NCBI GenBank assembly: GCA_035459025.1
Contig: DATHYT010000029.1
Location: 1 to 64,000 of the forward strand
Direction of reading: 5' to 3'
Origin: JAABQT01 sp035459025
GTDB lineage: Bacteria; Pseudomonadota; Gammaproteobacteria; Burkholderiales; SG8-39
DNA: 64,000 nucleotides
In this document: piece by piece, positions 54,436-63,573 of the stretch
Layout: every line of letters starts with the position of its first letter
How positions within the stretch are numbered: position 1 is the first letter of the stretch
The notes under the pieces: generated by a model
What the model saw: only the letters and a program-made list of their open reading frames with translations
Databases searched by the model: none
What the model was told of the DNA's origin: nothing
Made by a program: the position numbers and the translations under genes

Positions 54436-56295
54436 GTGAACCGCTTTCCGGCCTGGAAGTACGCGCTGGTCGCGCTATGCGTGGCCGTCGCGCTCTTCTA
54501 CACGCTGCCGAACTTCTTCGGCGAGTCGCCCGCAATCCAGGTCTCGAGCCTGCGCGCCACCTTGAAGGCGGACACGGCGCTCCTGCAACGCGTGGAAAGC
54601 GCCCTGTCGCAGGCGACTATCCGCTACACGGGCGCGCTGCTCGATGCCGGCAGCGTGCGCGTGCGCTTCGCCGATACCGACACGCAGTTGAAGGCAAAGG
54701 ACCTCGTCGACCGGTCGCTCAACCCCGACCCGCAGAGCCCCGACTACGTGGTGGCGCTGAACCTGCTGCCGTCCTCGCCGCGCTGGCTGACGGCGCTCGG
54801 CGCCCTGCCCATGTACCTCGGGCTCGACCTGCGTGGCGGCGTGCACTTTCTCCTGCAGGTGGACATGCAGGCGGCGCTGACCAAGCGCCTGGAGAGCCTG
54901 ACCGGGGACATCCGCTCGCTGCTGCGCGAAAAATCGATCCGCCACGGCGGCGTGACCCGCGAAGGCCAGACTCTGCGCGTGCGCTTCCGCGACGCCGAGT
55001 CGCGCGAGCGGGCGCGCGCCGTGCTCGATTCGGGCCTCGGCGATCTGGCGCTCGCCGCGCGCGAGCAGGCGAACGAGTTCCTGCTCGTCGCCACGCTCAA
55101 GCCCGATGCGGCGAAGCGTACCCAGGAGTATGCGCTCAAGCAGAACATCACCACGCTGCACAACCGGATCAACGAGCTCGGCGTCGCCGAGCCCGTGATC
55201 CAGCAACAGGGCGCCGACCGCGTCGTCGTGCAGCTGCCCGGGGTGCAGGATACCGCCAAGGCGAAGGACATCCTCGGGCGCACCGCCACGCTCGAGATCC
55301 GCATGGTCGACGAGGAGAAGATGACGCCCGACCTGCTCGCCGCGGCGGCACGCGGCGACGTGCCGTTCGGCACCGAGTACTACGTGGAAAGGAACGGCGC
55401 ACCGCTGCTGGTGAGAAAACAGGTGGTGCTCACCGGCGACCGGCTCACCGACGCGCAGCCCGGATTCGACTCGCAGACCAACGAGCCTGCGGTGCACCTG
55501 ACGCTGGACGGCGCCGGCGCGCGCATCTTCAAGGAGGTGACGCGCGAGAACGTCGGCAAGCGCATGGCGATCCTGCTGATCGAGCGCGGCAAAGGCGAGG
55601 TCGTCACGGCACCCGTGATCCGCACCGAGATCGGCGGCGGCCGCGTGCAGATCTCGGGGCGCATGAGCACGGTGGAGGCGAACGACATCGCGCTGCTGCT
55701 GCGCGCCGGGTCGCTCGCCGCGCCCATGGAGATCATCGAGGAACGTACCGTCGGGCCGAGCCTCGGCCGCGACAATATCGAGAAGGGCTTCAACGCCACG
55801 CGCTGGGGCTTCGTTGCCATCGTCACCTTCATGTCGGTGTACTACGTCGCGTTCGGCGTGATCTCGTCGCTCGCGCTGGGCATCAACCTGCTGTTCCTCG
55901 TGGCGCTGCTGTCGCTGCTGCAGGCGACGCTCACCCTGCCCGGCATCGCTGCCATCGCCCTCACCCTGGGCATGGCGATCGACGCCAACGTGCTCATCAA
56001 TGAGCGCATCCGCGAGGAACTGCGCGGCGGTGCCACGCCGCAAGCTGCGATCGCCGCAGGCTACGAGCGCGCCTGGGGCACGATCCTTGACTCGAACGTC
56101 ACCACGCTGATCGCGGGCCTGGCGCTCCTCATCTTCGGCTCCGGGCCGGTGCGCGGCTTCGCGGTGGTGCACTGCCTGGGGATCCTGACCTCGATTTTTT
56201 CGGCGGTGGTGGTGTCGCGCGCCATGGTCAACCTGTTCTATGGGCACCGTCGCAAAGTGCAGCGGCTGATGATCGGCGACACGGCCTGGAAGTGA
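54436..56295 (+). CDS. secD: Protein translocase subunit SecD
   Basis: RND-type subunit using proton motive force to pull secreted proteins from the Sec channel. The 619 residues have an N-terminal helix, a large periplasmic region (GLDLRGGVHFLLQVDM early on) and five C-terminal helices with GMAIDANVLINERIREELR and FGSGPVRGFAV. The GTG start is seven bases after the yajC stop. Confidence 0.97.
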   Translation: MNRFPAWKYALVALCVAVALFYTLPNFFGESPAIQVSSLRATLKADTALLQRVESALSQATIRYTGALLDAGSVRVRFADTDTQLKAKDLVDRSLNPDPQSPDYVVALNLLPSSPRWLTALGALPMYLGLDLRGGVHFLLQVDMQAALTKRLESLTGDIRSLLREKSIRHGGVTREGQTLRVRFRDAESRERARAVLDSGLGDLALAAREQANEFLLVATLKPDAAKRTQEYALKQNITTLHNRINELGVAEPVIQQQGADRVVVQLPGVQDTAKAKDILGRTATLEIRMVDEEKMTPDLLAAAARGDVPFGTEYYVERNGAPLLVRKQVVLTGDRLTDAQPGFDSQTNEPAVHLTLDGAGARIFKEVTRENVGKRMAILLIERGKGEVVTAPVIRTEIGGGRVQISGRMSTVEANDIALLLRAGSLAAPMEIIEERTVGPSLGRDNIEKGFNATRWGFVAIVTFMSVYYVAFGVISSLALGINLLFLVALLSLLQATLTLPGIAAIALTLGMAIDANVLINERIREELRGGATPQAAIAAGYERAWGTILDSNVTTLIAGLALLIFGSGPVRGFAVVHCLGILTSIFSAVVVSRAMVNLFYGHRRKVQRLMIGDTAWK

Positions 56296-56303
56296 GCTAG
56301 CGC

Positions 56304-57245
56304 ATGGAATTCTTCAAGATCCGCCGCACCATTCCGTTCATGCGGCATGCGCTCGTGTTCAACGTCATCTCCGTGGTCACGTTCCTGCTCGCCGTGTTCT
56401 TCCTCGCCACGCGCGGGCTGAACTTTTCCATCGAGTTCACCGGCGGCACGCTGCTCGAGGTGAGCTACCAGCAGTCGGCGGACGTGGACGCGGTGCGCCA
56501 ACAGCTGGAGCAGGCGGGCTACAAGGCCGAGGTGCAGAACTTCGGCTCCTCGCGCGACGTGTTGATCCGCATGCATGTCGAGAAGAGCCAGTCCAGCGCC
56601 GACCTGTCGGAGAAGGTGCTGGGCGTGCTGCGCACCGGGAACGCCGCCGTGGAGCTGCGGCGCGTCGAGTACGTCGGCCCGCAGGTCGGCGAAGAGCTTG
56701 CCGAGTATGGCGCGCTCGCCCTGCTGGTCACCGCGGTGGGCATCGTGCTCTACCTGTGGATGCGCTTCGAGTGGCGCTTCGGCCTGTCGGCGATCATCGC
56801 CAACCTGCACGACGTGATCATCATCCTCGGCTTCTTCTCGTTCTTCCAGTGGGAGTTCTCGCTGCCGGTGCTCGCCGCGGTCCTTGCCGTGCTGGGCTAC
56901 TCGGTGAACGAGTCGGTCGTGGTGTTCGACCGGGTGCGCGAGATGTTCCGCAAGCTGCGCAAGGCGAGCGTGCCCGAGGTGATCGATACCGCCATTACCG
57001 GGACCATTTCGCGCACCATCATCACCCATGGCAGCACGCAGGCGATGGTGACGACGATGCTGATCTTCGGCGGCCCGGCGCTGCATTATTTCGCGCTGGC
57101 GCTCACCATCGGCATCCTGTTCGGCATCTACTCGTCGGTGCTGGTCGCCAGCCCGCTTCTCATGTGGCTCGGCGTGGATCGCGCGCAGTTCGTCAAGCCG
57201 CTGAAGAAGACCGGCCGCGACGAGCACGAAGGCGCGGTGGTCTAG
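56304..57245 (+). CDS. secF: Protein translocase subunit SecF
   Basis: Partner of SecD. The 313 residues have six membrane helices, a short periplasmic P4-like domain (IEFTGGTLLEVSY, VEYVGPQVGEELAEYG) and the helix-4 motif GYSVNESVVVFDRVRE. It begins eight bases after secD and ends abutting the convergent purB stop. Confidence 0.97.
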   Translation: MEFFKIRRTIPFMRHALVFNVISVVTFLLAVFFLATRGLNFSIEFTGGTLLEVSYQQSADVDAVRQQLEQAGYKAEVQNFGSSRDVLIRMHVEKSQSSADLSEKVLGVLRTGNAAVELRRVEYVGPQVGEELAEYGALALLVTAVGIVLYLWMRFEWRFGLSAIIANLHDVIIILGFFSFFQWEFSLPVLAAVLAVLGYSVNESVVVFDRVREMFRKLRKASVPEVIDTAITGTISRTIITHGSTQAMVTTMLIFGGPALHYFALALTIGILFGIYSSVLVASPLLMWLGVDRAQFVKPLKKTGRDEHEGAVV

Positions 57246-58610
57246 CTAGACGCGCCGGGCGAGGTCGGCGGCAAGGCCAGTGTAGGCGGCGGGCGTGAGC
57301 GCGAGCAGGCGCTTCTTCGCCGCCGCCGGGATCGGCAGCGTGCGCACAAACGCCGCAAGCTGGCGCCGGTCGAGGCGCCTGCCGCGCGTGAGCGCCTTCA
57401 GCTTCTCGTAGGCATCGGGCACGCCGTGCTTGCGCATCACCTGCTGCACGGGCTCGGCGAGCACCTCCCAGTTCGCCTCCAGGTCCTCGGCCATGCGGGC
57501 CGGGTCCGCTTCGAGCTTCGCGAGTCCGCGCACGCACGCGCCGTAGGCGAGCAGCGTGTGGCCGAGCGCGACGCCCGCGTTGCGCAACGCTGTGGAATCG
57601 GAAAGGTCGCGCTGCCAGCGCGACACCGGCAGCTTGTCGGCGAGGTGCCGTAGCAGCGCGTTGGCGACGCCCACATTGCCCTCCGAATTCTCGAAATCGA
57701 TCGGGTTCACCTTGTGCGGCATGGTCGAAGACCCGACCTCGCCCTTCTTCGGCTTCTGCCGGAAGTAGCCCAGCGACACGTAGCCCCACAGGTCGCGATC
57801 GAGATCGAGGAGCACCGTGTTGGCGCGCGCATAGGCGTCGAACAGCTCCGCGTACGAGTCGTGCGGCTCGATCTGCGTGGTGAACGGGTTGAACTGCAGG
57901 CCGAGGCGCTCGACGAAGCGCCGGCAGAACGCCTCCCACGGAAAGCCCGGGTACGCCGCGGCATGCGCGTTGTAGTTGCCCACGGCGCCGTTCAACTTGC
58001 CCTGCAGCGCCACGCGCTCGATCGCCGCGCGCGCCCGCACCAGGCGGTGCGCGAAATTGGCCATCTCCTTGCCGAGCGTCGAGGGCGAGGCCGGCTGGCC
58101 GTGGGTGCGCGAGAGCATCGGCCGCGCCGCATGGCGGCGCGCCAGCCCGCGCAGCGCGACGATGAGCTGGTCGAGGCGCGGCAGCAGGACACGATCGCGC
58201 GAGTGCGCCAGCATCAGCGCATAGGCGAGATTGTTGATGTCCTCCGAGGTGCAGGCGAAGTGGATGAACTCCAGCGAGCGCTGCACCTCGGCGTTCTTCG
58301 CCAGCCGGCCCTTCAGCCAGTACTCGATCGCCTTGACGTCGTGATTGGTCTCGGCCTCGATGTTCTTGATGTGCGTGGCATCTTTTTCCCCGAAGCCCGC
58401 GACCAGCCGGTCGAGCGCGAGGCGCGTGGCGCGCGAGAAGGGTTTCAGCTCGCGCAGGCGGCGCTCGGCGGCGAGCGCCTTCAGCCATTCCAGCTCGACG
58501 AGAACCCGGTAGCGGATGAGCGCCGCCTCGCTGAAGTAGGGCCGCAGCGCCTCGGTGGACCTTTCGTAGCGCCCGTCGAGCGGCGACAGCGCGGCGAGCG
58601 GGGAAGGCAT
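57246..58610 (-). CDS. purB: Adenylosuccinate lyase
   Basis: Cleaves SAICAR and adenylosuccinate in purine synthesis. The 454 residues contain FTSEDINNLAYAL-like CTSEDINNLAYALM, the histidine region RTHGQPASPSTLGKEMANF and the signature GSSTMPHKVNPIDFEN. Divergent from the uracil-glycosylase-family gene across 20 bases. Confidence 0.97.
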   Translation of the reverse strand: MPSPLAALSPLDGRYERSTEALRPYFSEAALIRYRVLVELEWLKALAAERRLRELKPFSRATRLALDRLVAGFGEKDATHIKNIEAETNHDVKAIEYWLKGRLAKNAEVQRSLEFIHFACTSEDINNLAYALMLAHSRDRVLLPRLDQLIVALRGLARRHAARPMLSRTHGQPASPSTLGKEMANFAHRLVRARAAIERVALQGKLNGAVGNYNAHAAAYPGFPWEAFCRRFVERLGLQFNPFTTQIEPHDSYAELFDAYARANTVLLDLDRDLWGYVSLGYFRQKPKKGEVGSSTMPHKVNPIDFENSEGNVGVANALLRHLADKLPVSRWQRDLSDSTALRNAGVALGHTLLAYGACVRGLAKLEADPARMAEDLEANWEVLAEPVQQVMRKHGVPDAYEKLKALTRGRRLDRRQLAAFVRTLPIPAAAKKRLLALTPAAYTGLAADLARRV

Positions 58611-58630
58611 GCCGCCTATTATAGAGGGGC

Positions 58631-59200
58631 ATGCTCGAAGCCCTCATCCGGGAGGCCCGGCGCTGCCGCGTCTGCGCGCCGCACTTGCCGCTCGGCCCGC
58701 GCCCGGTGTTCATGGTCGGGGCGGGGGCGCGGCTGCTCGTCGTCGGCCAGGCGCCCGGGCGACGGGTGCACGAGACCGGCATCCCCTGGAATGACCCGTC
58801 CGGCGAGCAGTTGCGCGCGTGGCTGCGCATGGACCGCGCGCGCTTCTACGACCCCACGCGCGTCGCCATCCTGCCCACCGGCCTGTGCTACCCCGGCAGC
58901 GGCGCCCGCGGCGACCTGCCGCCGCGCCCTGAGTGCGCGCCGCTGTGGCAGCCGCGCTTTCGCGCCGCGCTGCCCGGCGTGCACCTCACGCTGCTCATCG
59001 GCCTGCATGCGCAGCGCTATTACCTCGGCGCGCGGCGCAAGCGCACGCTTGCACAGACCGTGCGCGCGTATGCGGAGTACCTGCCGGAATTCTTTCCGCT
59101 ACCGCATCCGAGCCCGCGCAACCGCATCTGGATGCGCAACAACCCCTGGTTCGCAAGACAAGTCGTCCCGGCGCTCCGCCGGCGCCTGCGGACGCTATAA
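58631..59200 (+). CDS. Uracil-DNA glycosylase family protein
   Basis: A 189-residue member of the UDG superfamily. Motif GQAPGRRVHETGIPWNDPSG stands in for the catalytic water-activating motif, and HPSPRN is the second. The N-terminal CRVC pair is kept, but the four-cysteine cluster set of family 4 enzymes is not evident. Many genomes carry this shorter version and its activity is not established. It ends inside the -10 element of the next gene. Confidence 0.8.
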   Translation: MLEALIREARRCRVCAPHLPLGPRPVFMVGAGARLLVVGQAPGRRVHETGIPWNDPSGEQLRAWLRMDRARFYDPTRVAILPTGLCYPGSGARGDLPPRPECAPLWQPRFRAALPGVHLTLLIGLHAQRYYLGARRKRTLAQTVRAYAEYLPEFFPLPHPSPRNRIWMRNNPWFARQVVPALRRRLRTL

Positions 59201-59209
59201 TTCGCGCCC
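59194..59209 (+). promoter_or_regulatory. -10 element of the glutathione S-transferase gene
   Basis: GCTATAATTCGCGCCC, identical to 54071-54086. TATAAT (59196-59201) ends 11 bases before the ATG and carries the TAA stop of the preceding gene. No clear -35. Confidence 0.45.
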
Positions 59210-59212
59210 GCC

Positions 59213-59824
59213 ATGAAGCTGCTCTCTGCACCCGCCAGTCCCTTTGCACGCAAGGTGCGCATCGTGCTCGCCGAGAAGCGAATCGACTGCGACCTCGAGC
59301 GCGTGGACGTGCAGCCGCAGGACAACCCGGTCAACGCCCACAACCCGCTCGGCAAGATTCCGACGCTGATCCTGGACGACGGCACCGCGATCTACGATTC
59401 GCGCGTCATCATCGAGTTCCTCGACAACATGACGGCCAACAGCCGCCTCATCCCGCAGGACAACCGCGAGCGCATCGCGGTGCGCCGCTGGGAAGCGCTC
59501 GCCGACGGGGTGCTCGATGCGGGCCTTCTTATCCGCTACGAGTCGATTCGGCCGCCGAGCGAGCAAAGCGCGTCGTGGACCGAAAAGCAGGCGGCGCGCA
59601 TGCGCCGCGGCCTGGCACAGCTGCAGGCCGACCTCGGTGGCCGGTCGTGGTGCCAGGGCGAGCGTTATACGCTCGCCGACATCGCGCTCGGTTGCTGCGT
59701 GGGGTGGATCGGCTTCAGGAAGCCGGCCGGCATCGACTGGCGCGCGGACTACAAGGATCTGGCGAAGCACTACGACAAGCTGATGGAGCGACCGGCGTTC
59801 GCCGACACCGTTCCTGCCGCCTAG
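59213..59824 (+). CDS. Glutathione S-transferase family protein
   Basis: 203 residues. The thioredoxin-like domain starts KLLSAPASPFARKVRIVLAEK, with the cis-proline segment GKIPTLIL and glutathione-binding YDSRVIIEFLD. The helical domain has GERYTLADIALGCCVGW. The serine in the SPFARKV loop is the likely thiol-activating residue, as in many bacterial beta-type enzymes. It converges with mnmA with a four-base overlap of the stops. Confidence 0.92.
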   Translation: MKLLSAPASPFARKVRIVLAEKRIDCDLERVDVQPQDNPVNAHNPLGKIPTLILDDGTAIYDSRVIIEFLDNMTANSRLIPQDNRERIAVRRWEALADGVLDAGLLIRYESIRPPSEQSASWTEKQAARMRRGLAQLQADLGGRSWCQGERYTLADIALGCCVGWIGFRKPAGIDWRADYKDLAKHYDKLMERPAFADTVPAA

Positions 59825-60879
59825 GCGATCACCGCCCCGCCGAGGCACACCTCACCGTCGTAGAGCACTACCGACTGGCCCGGCGTGATCGCGCGCTGCG
59901 GCCGAGGGAAGCTCACCGCGACTTCACTATCCGCGATGCGGGACACCGTGCATTGGGCGTCGGCCTGGCGGTAGCGGGTTTTCGCCCCATGCATCGACCC
60001 GGGCGCCGGCGCCGGCCCCACCCAGCTCGAGTCCAGCCCGTCCAGCGACGAGCGCATGAGCAGCGGATGGTCGTGCCCCTGGACCACGACGAGCTCGTTG
60101 GCGTGCATGCGTTTTTCGGCGACATACCACGGCTCGCCGGCGCCGCCCAGGCCGATGCCCTTTCTCTGGCCGATGGTATAGAACGCGAGCCCGATGTGCT
60201 CGCCCACGCGCCGGCCTTCCGGCGTCACCATCGGGCCCGGCGTTCTCGGCAGGTAGCGATTGAGGAACTCACGAAACGGCCGCTCGCCGATGAAGCAGAT
60301 GCCGGTGGAGTCCTTCTTCGCGTGGTTCGGCAGTCCGGCCTGCGCGGCGAGGCGCCGCACCTCGGTCTTCGTCAGATCGCCGACCGGGAACATGACGCGC
60401 GCGAGCTGCGCCTGCGTCAGGCGGTGCAGGAAATAGCTCTGGTCCTTGGCAGCATCGGCGCCGCGCAGCAGCTCCACGCCGTTGGCGCCCGTGCGCAGCC
60501 GCGCGTAATGCCCGGTGGCGATTTTGTGCGCCCCGAGCTGCAGGGCGTGGTCGAGGAACGCGCGGAATTTGATCTCGGCGTTGCACAGCACATCCGGGTT
60601 GGGCGTCCGCCCGGCCGAGTACTCCGCCAGAAAGCTCGCGAAGACGCGCTCGCGGTACTCGGCAGCGAAGTTCACCGCCTCGAGCGGCACGCCGATGACG
60701 TCGGCGGCCGCGGCGGCGTCGATCAGGTCCTCGCGCGTCGAGCAGTAGGCATCATCGTCGTCGTCCTCCCAGTTCTTCATGAACAGGCCGACGACGTCGT
60801 ACCCGGCGCGCTTCAGCAGCAGCGCCGCGACCGACGAGTCGACCCCGCCCGACATGCCGACGACGACCTTTTCACGCAT
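59821..60879 (-). CDS. mnmA: tRNA-specific 2-thiouridylase MnmA
   Basis: Thiolates U34 of Lys, Glu and Gln tRNAs. The 352 residues have the PP-loop GMSGGVDSSVAALLL, the first catalytic cysteine in NPDVLCNAEIKF, the second in TGICFIGER, and the C-terminal barrel. The start overlaps the NUDIX stop by eight bases, giving an aminotransferase-NUDIX-mnmA run; the NUDIX-mnmA pair is common. Confidence 0.97.
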   Translation of the reverse strand: MREKVVVGMSGGVDSSVAALLLKRAGYDVVGLFMKNWEDDDDDAYCSTREDLIDAAAAADVIGVPLEAVNFAAEYRERVFASFLAEYSAGRTPNPDVLCNAEIKFRAFLDHALQLGAHKIATGHYARLRTGANGVELLRGADAAKDQSYFLHRLTQAQLARVMFPVGDLTKTEVRRLAAQAGLPNHAKKDSTGICFIGERPFREFLNRYLPRTPGPMVTPEGRRVGEHIGLAFYTIGQRKGIGLGGAGEPWYVAEKRMHANELVVVQGHDHPLLMRSSLDGLDSSWVGPAPAPGSMHGAKTRYRQADAQCTVSRIADSEVAVSFPRPQRAITPGQSVVLYDGEVCLGGAVIA

Positions 60880-61324
60880 ACGGCTTGGACAGCACCTCGA
60901 GCGGAAAGCTCCGGCCCGCGAGATAGTCGTCCACGCACTGCTGCACGAGCGGTGAGCGGTGCTCGGTGCGCCGCGCGGCGAGCTCGGCAGGCGTCAGCCA
61001 GGCGAGCGCGATGATCTCCTTGTCGAGCTGCCTGCCGTCCTGCACGCCGTCCACCCGGCCGTTGAATGCGAAGCGCAGGAAGGTCACGTCCTCCTTGTCG
61101 TAGCGCCACCGGTAGATGCCGACCAGGCCGGTGGGCGTGAACCGATGCGCGGTCTCCTCGAGCACCTCGCGCGCCACGGCCTGCGCGAGCGACTCACCCG
61201 GGTCGAGGTGCCCGGCGGGCTGGTTCAGCACGCGCCGCCCGTTCGCCTCCTCCTCGACGAAGAGAAAGCGCCCGTCGCGCTCGATCAGCGCCGCGACCGT
61301 CACGCTCGGGCGCCAGCGGCTCAT
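60872..61324 (-). CDS. NUDIX hydrolase (NudJ/phosphatase-like)
   Basis: A 150-residue NUDIX hydrolase from ATG 61324. The NUDIX box reads GHLDPGESLAQAVAREVLEETAH in pieces, with all the key glutamates (REVLEE). Neighbouring mnmA suggests the NudJ-type phosphatase that acts on thiamine or nucleoside diphosphates; substrate not proved. It overlaps both neighbours (ATGA with the aminotransferase stop). Confidence 0.9.
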   Translation of the reverse strand: MSRWRPSVTVAALIERDGRFLFVEEEANGRRVLNQPAGHLDPGESLAQAVAREVLEETAHRFTPTGLVGIYRWRYDKEDVTFLRFAFNGRVDGVQDGRQLDKEIIALAWLTPAELAARRTEHRSPLVQQCVDDYLAGRSFPLEVLSKPYA

Positions 61325-62535
61325 GCCGCCTTGCGCGTGTTCTTCTTGATGAACTCCGCCATGCGCGCCACACCCTGCTCGATCGCCTGCCGGGAGGCGG
61401 CGTACGAAAAACGCACGTGCTGACCCTCGCCCGGGACGCGCGCGCCGAAATGGATGTCGGCGAGCACCGCGACGCCCGCCTCGTTCAGCAAGCGCTTGCG
61501 GAACTCCTCGGAGTCCGTGGCGCCGATGCGCTTGCAGGCCTCGGTGACATTGGGCCAGGCGTAGAACGCCCCGCCCGGGTTGCGGCAGGCGACGCCCGGC
61601 ACCTGGTTGAGCAGCCCGACGATCAGGTCGCGCCGCTCGAGGAAGCTGGCGCGCATCTTCTCGGCCGCATCCTGCGGGCCCGTAATCGCCTCCACCGCCG
61701 CCCACTGAGAGATCTGCGAGGCGCAGGACTCCGTATTGGTGATCCAGCGCGTGAACACTGGCGCGAGCGAAGGATTGGAGGTAAAGCCGATGCGCCAGCC
61801 GGTCATGGCCCAGGTCTTGGAGGCGCCGTCGGAAATGATCGTGCGCTCGTACATCTCCGGCAGCTGCGCGATGGAGAAGAACTCGCCCGCGTAGCACAGG
61901 CGCGAGTAGATCTCGTCGGCGTACACCCACACCTGCGGATGCTTGCGCAGGATCGCGGCGATGGCCTCCAGATCCTTCTTCGTCAGCGTCCCGCCGGTGG
62001 GGTTGTGCGGGTAATTCAGGATCAGGAGCCTGGTCTTCGGGGTGATGAGCCGCTCCAGCTCCTGCGGGTCGAAGGCGAATTCACGCGCCTCGTGCAGGTG
62101 GATCGGCACAGGCTTCGCGCCGTTGGCGAGAATCTGCGACTCATAGATCGGGAATCCCGGGTTGGGATAGATCACCTCGTCGCCCGCGTTGTAGTCAGTG
62201 GTGGACAGGATGGCGTAGGCGATGAACGGCTTGGCGCCCGCGCCCACCACGACGTCCTCCGCACGGATCGGCAGGCCACCGCGCATCCGTGCCATGTAGG
62301 TCGCGGCTGCCGCGCGCAGCTCGTCGATCCCGGCCGAGGGCGTATAGCCGTGCTTGCCGCCGCGGATGGCGCGAATCGCGGCCTCCTGCACGTGCTCAGG
62401 CGCCGGGAAGTCCGGCTGGCCGATGCAAAAGCTGATGATGTCCTTGCCCTGGCGGGCGAGCGCGTTCACCTCCGCGAGGACAACGAAGGCGTTCTCGGTG
62501 CCGAGGTGGCGGGCGCGGCGGCTGATATCGGGCAT
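61321..62535 (-). CDS. PLP-dependent class I aminotransferase
   Basis: A 404-residue aspartate/alanine-aminotransferase-type enzyme from ATG 62535. The PLP lysine is in SDGASKTWAMTGWRIGF. Other marks are YPNPGFPIYES, NYPHNPTGG, YADEIYSRLCY and the C-terminal arginine in HVRFSYAAS. Specificity is unknown. It heads the run with the NUDIX gene and mnmA, and is divergent from corA across 46 bases. Confidence 0.9.
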   Translation of the reverse strand: MPDISRRARHLGTENAFVVLAEVNALARQGKDIISFCIGQPDFPAPEHVQEAAIRAIRGGKHGYTPSAGIDELRAAAATYMARMRGGLPIRAEDVVVGAGAKPFIAYAILSTTDYNAGDEVIYPNPGFPIYESQILANGAKPVPIHLHEAREFAFDPQELERLITPKTRLLILNYPHNPTGGTLTKKDLEAIAAILRKHPQVWVYADEIYSRLCYAGEFFSIAQLPEMYERTIISDGASKTWAMTGWRIGFTSNPSLAPVFTRWITNTESCASQISQWAAVEAITGPQDAAEKMRASFLERRDLIVGLLNQVPGVACRNPGGAFYAWPNVTEACKRIGATDSEEFRKRLLNEAGVAVLADIHFGARVPGEGQHVRFSYAASRQAIEQGVARMAEFIKKNTRKAA

Positions 62536-62544
62536 ACGGTCCCC

Positions 62545-62573
62545 CTGAAGCGCGCATTTTACAGTGCTACGAT
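62545..62573 (+). promoter_or_regulatory. Probable corA promoter
   Basis: CTGAAG (62545-62550), 17-base spacer and TACGAT (62568-62573) preceded by an extended TGC. The ATG is only eight bases after the -10, so the leader would be very short. Confidence 0.4.
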
Positions 62574-62581
62574 CCGCGACC

Positions 62582-63547
62582 ATGCTGGTCAACTGCGTGG
62601 TCTACCAGGACGGCAAGAAGCTCGCCGACATCCAGAAGCGCGAGATCAGGGCCTACCTGCAGCGGCCCGAGTGTTTCGTGTGGGTAGCGCTGCGCGATCC
62701 CGACGCCGCCGAGCTTGCCGAGATGCAGGACGAGTTCGACCTGCACGAACTCGCGGTCGAGGACGCGCGTCACGGCAACCAGCGGCCGAAGCTCGAGGAG
62801 TACGGTGACTCCCTGTTCGCGGTGCTGCACACCGTGGAAGTGGCCGGCGACGAGCTGAAGGTAGGTGAGGTTGACGTCTTCGTCGGCCGCAACTACGTGC
62901 TCTCGGCGCGACAGAAGACTGAGCGCGGCTTCCAGGACGTGCGCGCGCGCTGCGAGCGCGAGCCCGAGCTGCTGCGCCACGGTTCGGGCTACGTTCTCTA
63001 TGCATTGATGGACGCCGTGGTGGACCGCTATTTCCCGGTGCTCGCCGCAGTGGAATCGCAGCTGGAGAAGCTCGAGGCGCAGATCTTCACCGGCAAGTCG
63101 CCGCGCGAGAACATCGAGTCGCTCTACTACGTTAAGCAGAAACTGATGACGCTGAAGCACGCCGCGGGGCCCCTGCCCGAGACGTCGAGCCGCCTGTTTG
63201 GCGGCCGCGTGCCGCCGGCCTGCGCCGGCCTGGGGGAATACTTCCGCGACGTCTACGACCACGTGGTGCGGCTCAACCAGTCGATCGACACCCTCCGCGA
63301 CACCGTGACCACCGCAATTCAGGTGAACCTGGCGATGATCACGATCGGCGACAGCGAAGTCACCAAGCGCCTTGCCGCGTACGCCGCGCTGGTGGCCGTG
63401 CCGACGATGATCGCCGGCATCTACGGCATGAACTTCGCGAACATGCCCGAGCTGGGCTGGAGCTTCGGCTATCCGCTGTCCATTGCCATCATGGCGGCAA
63501 TCGACGGGTACCTGTTCTACCGCTTCCGCAAGGCCGCCTGGCTCTAG
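62582..63547 (+). CDS. corA: CorA magnesium/cobalt channel
   Basis: Pentameric divalent-cation channel. 321 residues from ATG 62582. Cytoplasmic alpha/beta domain with LEEYGDSLFAVLHTV, a long helix, and two C-terminal membrane helices (LAAYAALVAVPTMIAGIYGMNF, SIAIMAAIDGYLFYRF in pieces) joined by the selectivity motif GMN and an acidic-poor loop. Four copies of CTCTAG begin at its stop. Confidence 0.95.
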   Translation: MLVNCVVYQDGKKLADIQKREIRAYLQRPECFVWVALRDPDAAELAEMQDEFDLHELAVEDARHGNQRPKLEEYGDSLFAVLHTVEVAGDELKVGEVDVFVGRNYVLSARQKTERGFQDVRARCEREPELLRHGSGYVLYALMDAVVDRYFPVLAAVESQLEKLEAQIFTGKSPRENIESLYYVKQKLMTLKHAAGPLPETSSRLFGGRVPPACAGLGEYFRDVYDHVVRLNQSIDTLRDTVTTAIQVNLAMITIGDSEVTKRLAAYAALVAVPTMIAGIYGMNFANMPELGWSFGYPLSIAIMAAIDGYLFYRFRKAAWL

Positions 63548-63565
63548 CTCTAGCTCTAGCTCTAG
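63542..63565. repeat. Tandem CTCTAG hexamer x4 at the corA/ffh junction
   Basis: Four exact copies of CTCTAG, with the first supplying the corA stop. The period is a multiple of three, so each copy repeats TAG in the corA frame. It is followed by GCGCTAGCGC, a 10-base palindrome (63571-63580) containing the ffh stop. Confidence 0.9.
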
Positions 63566-63573
63566 CGCTCGCG

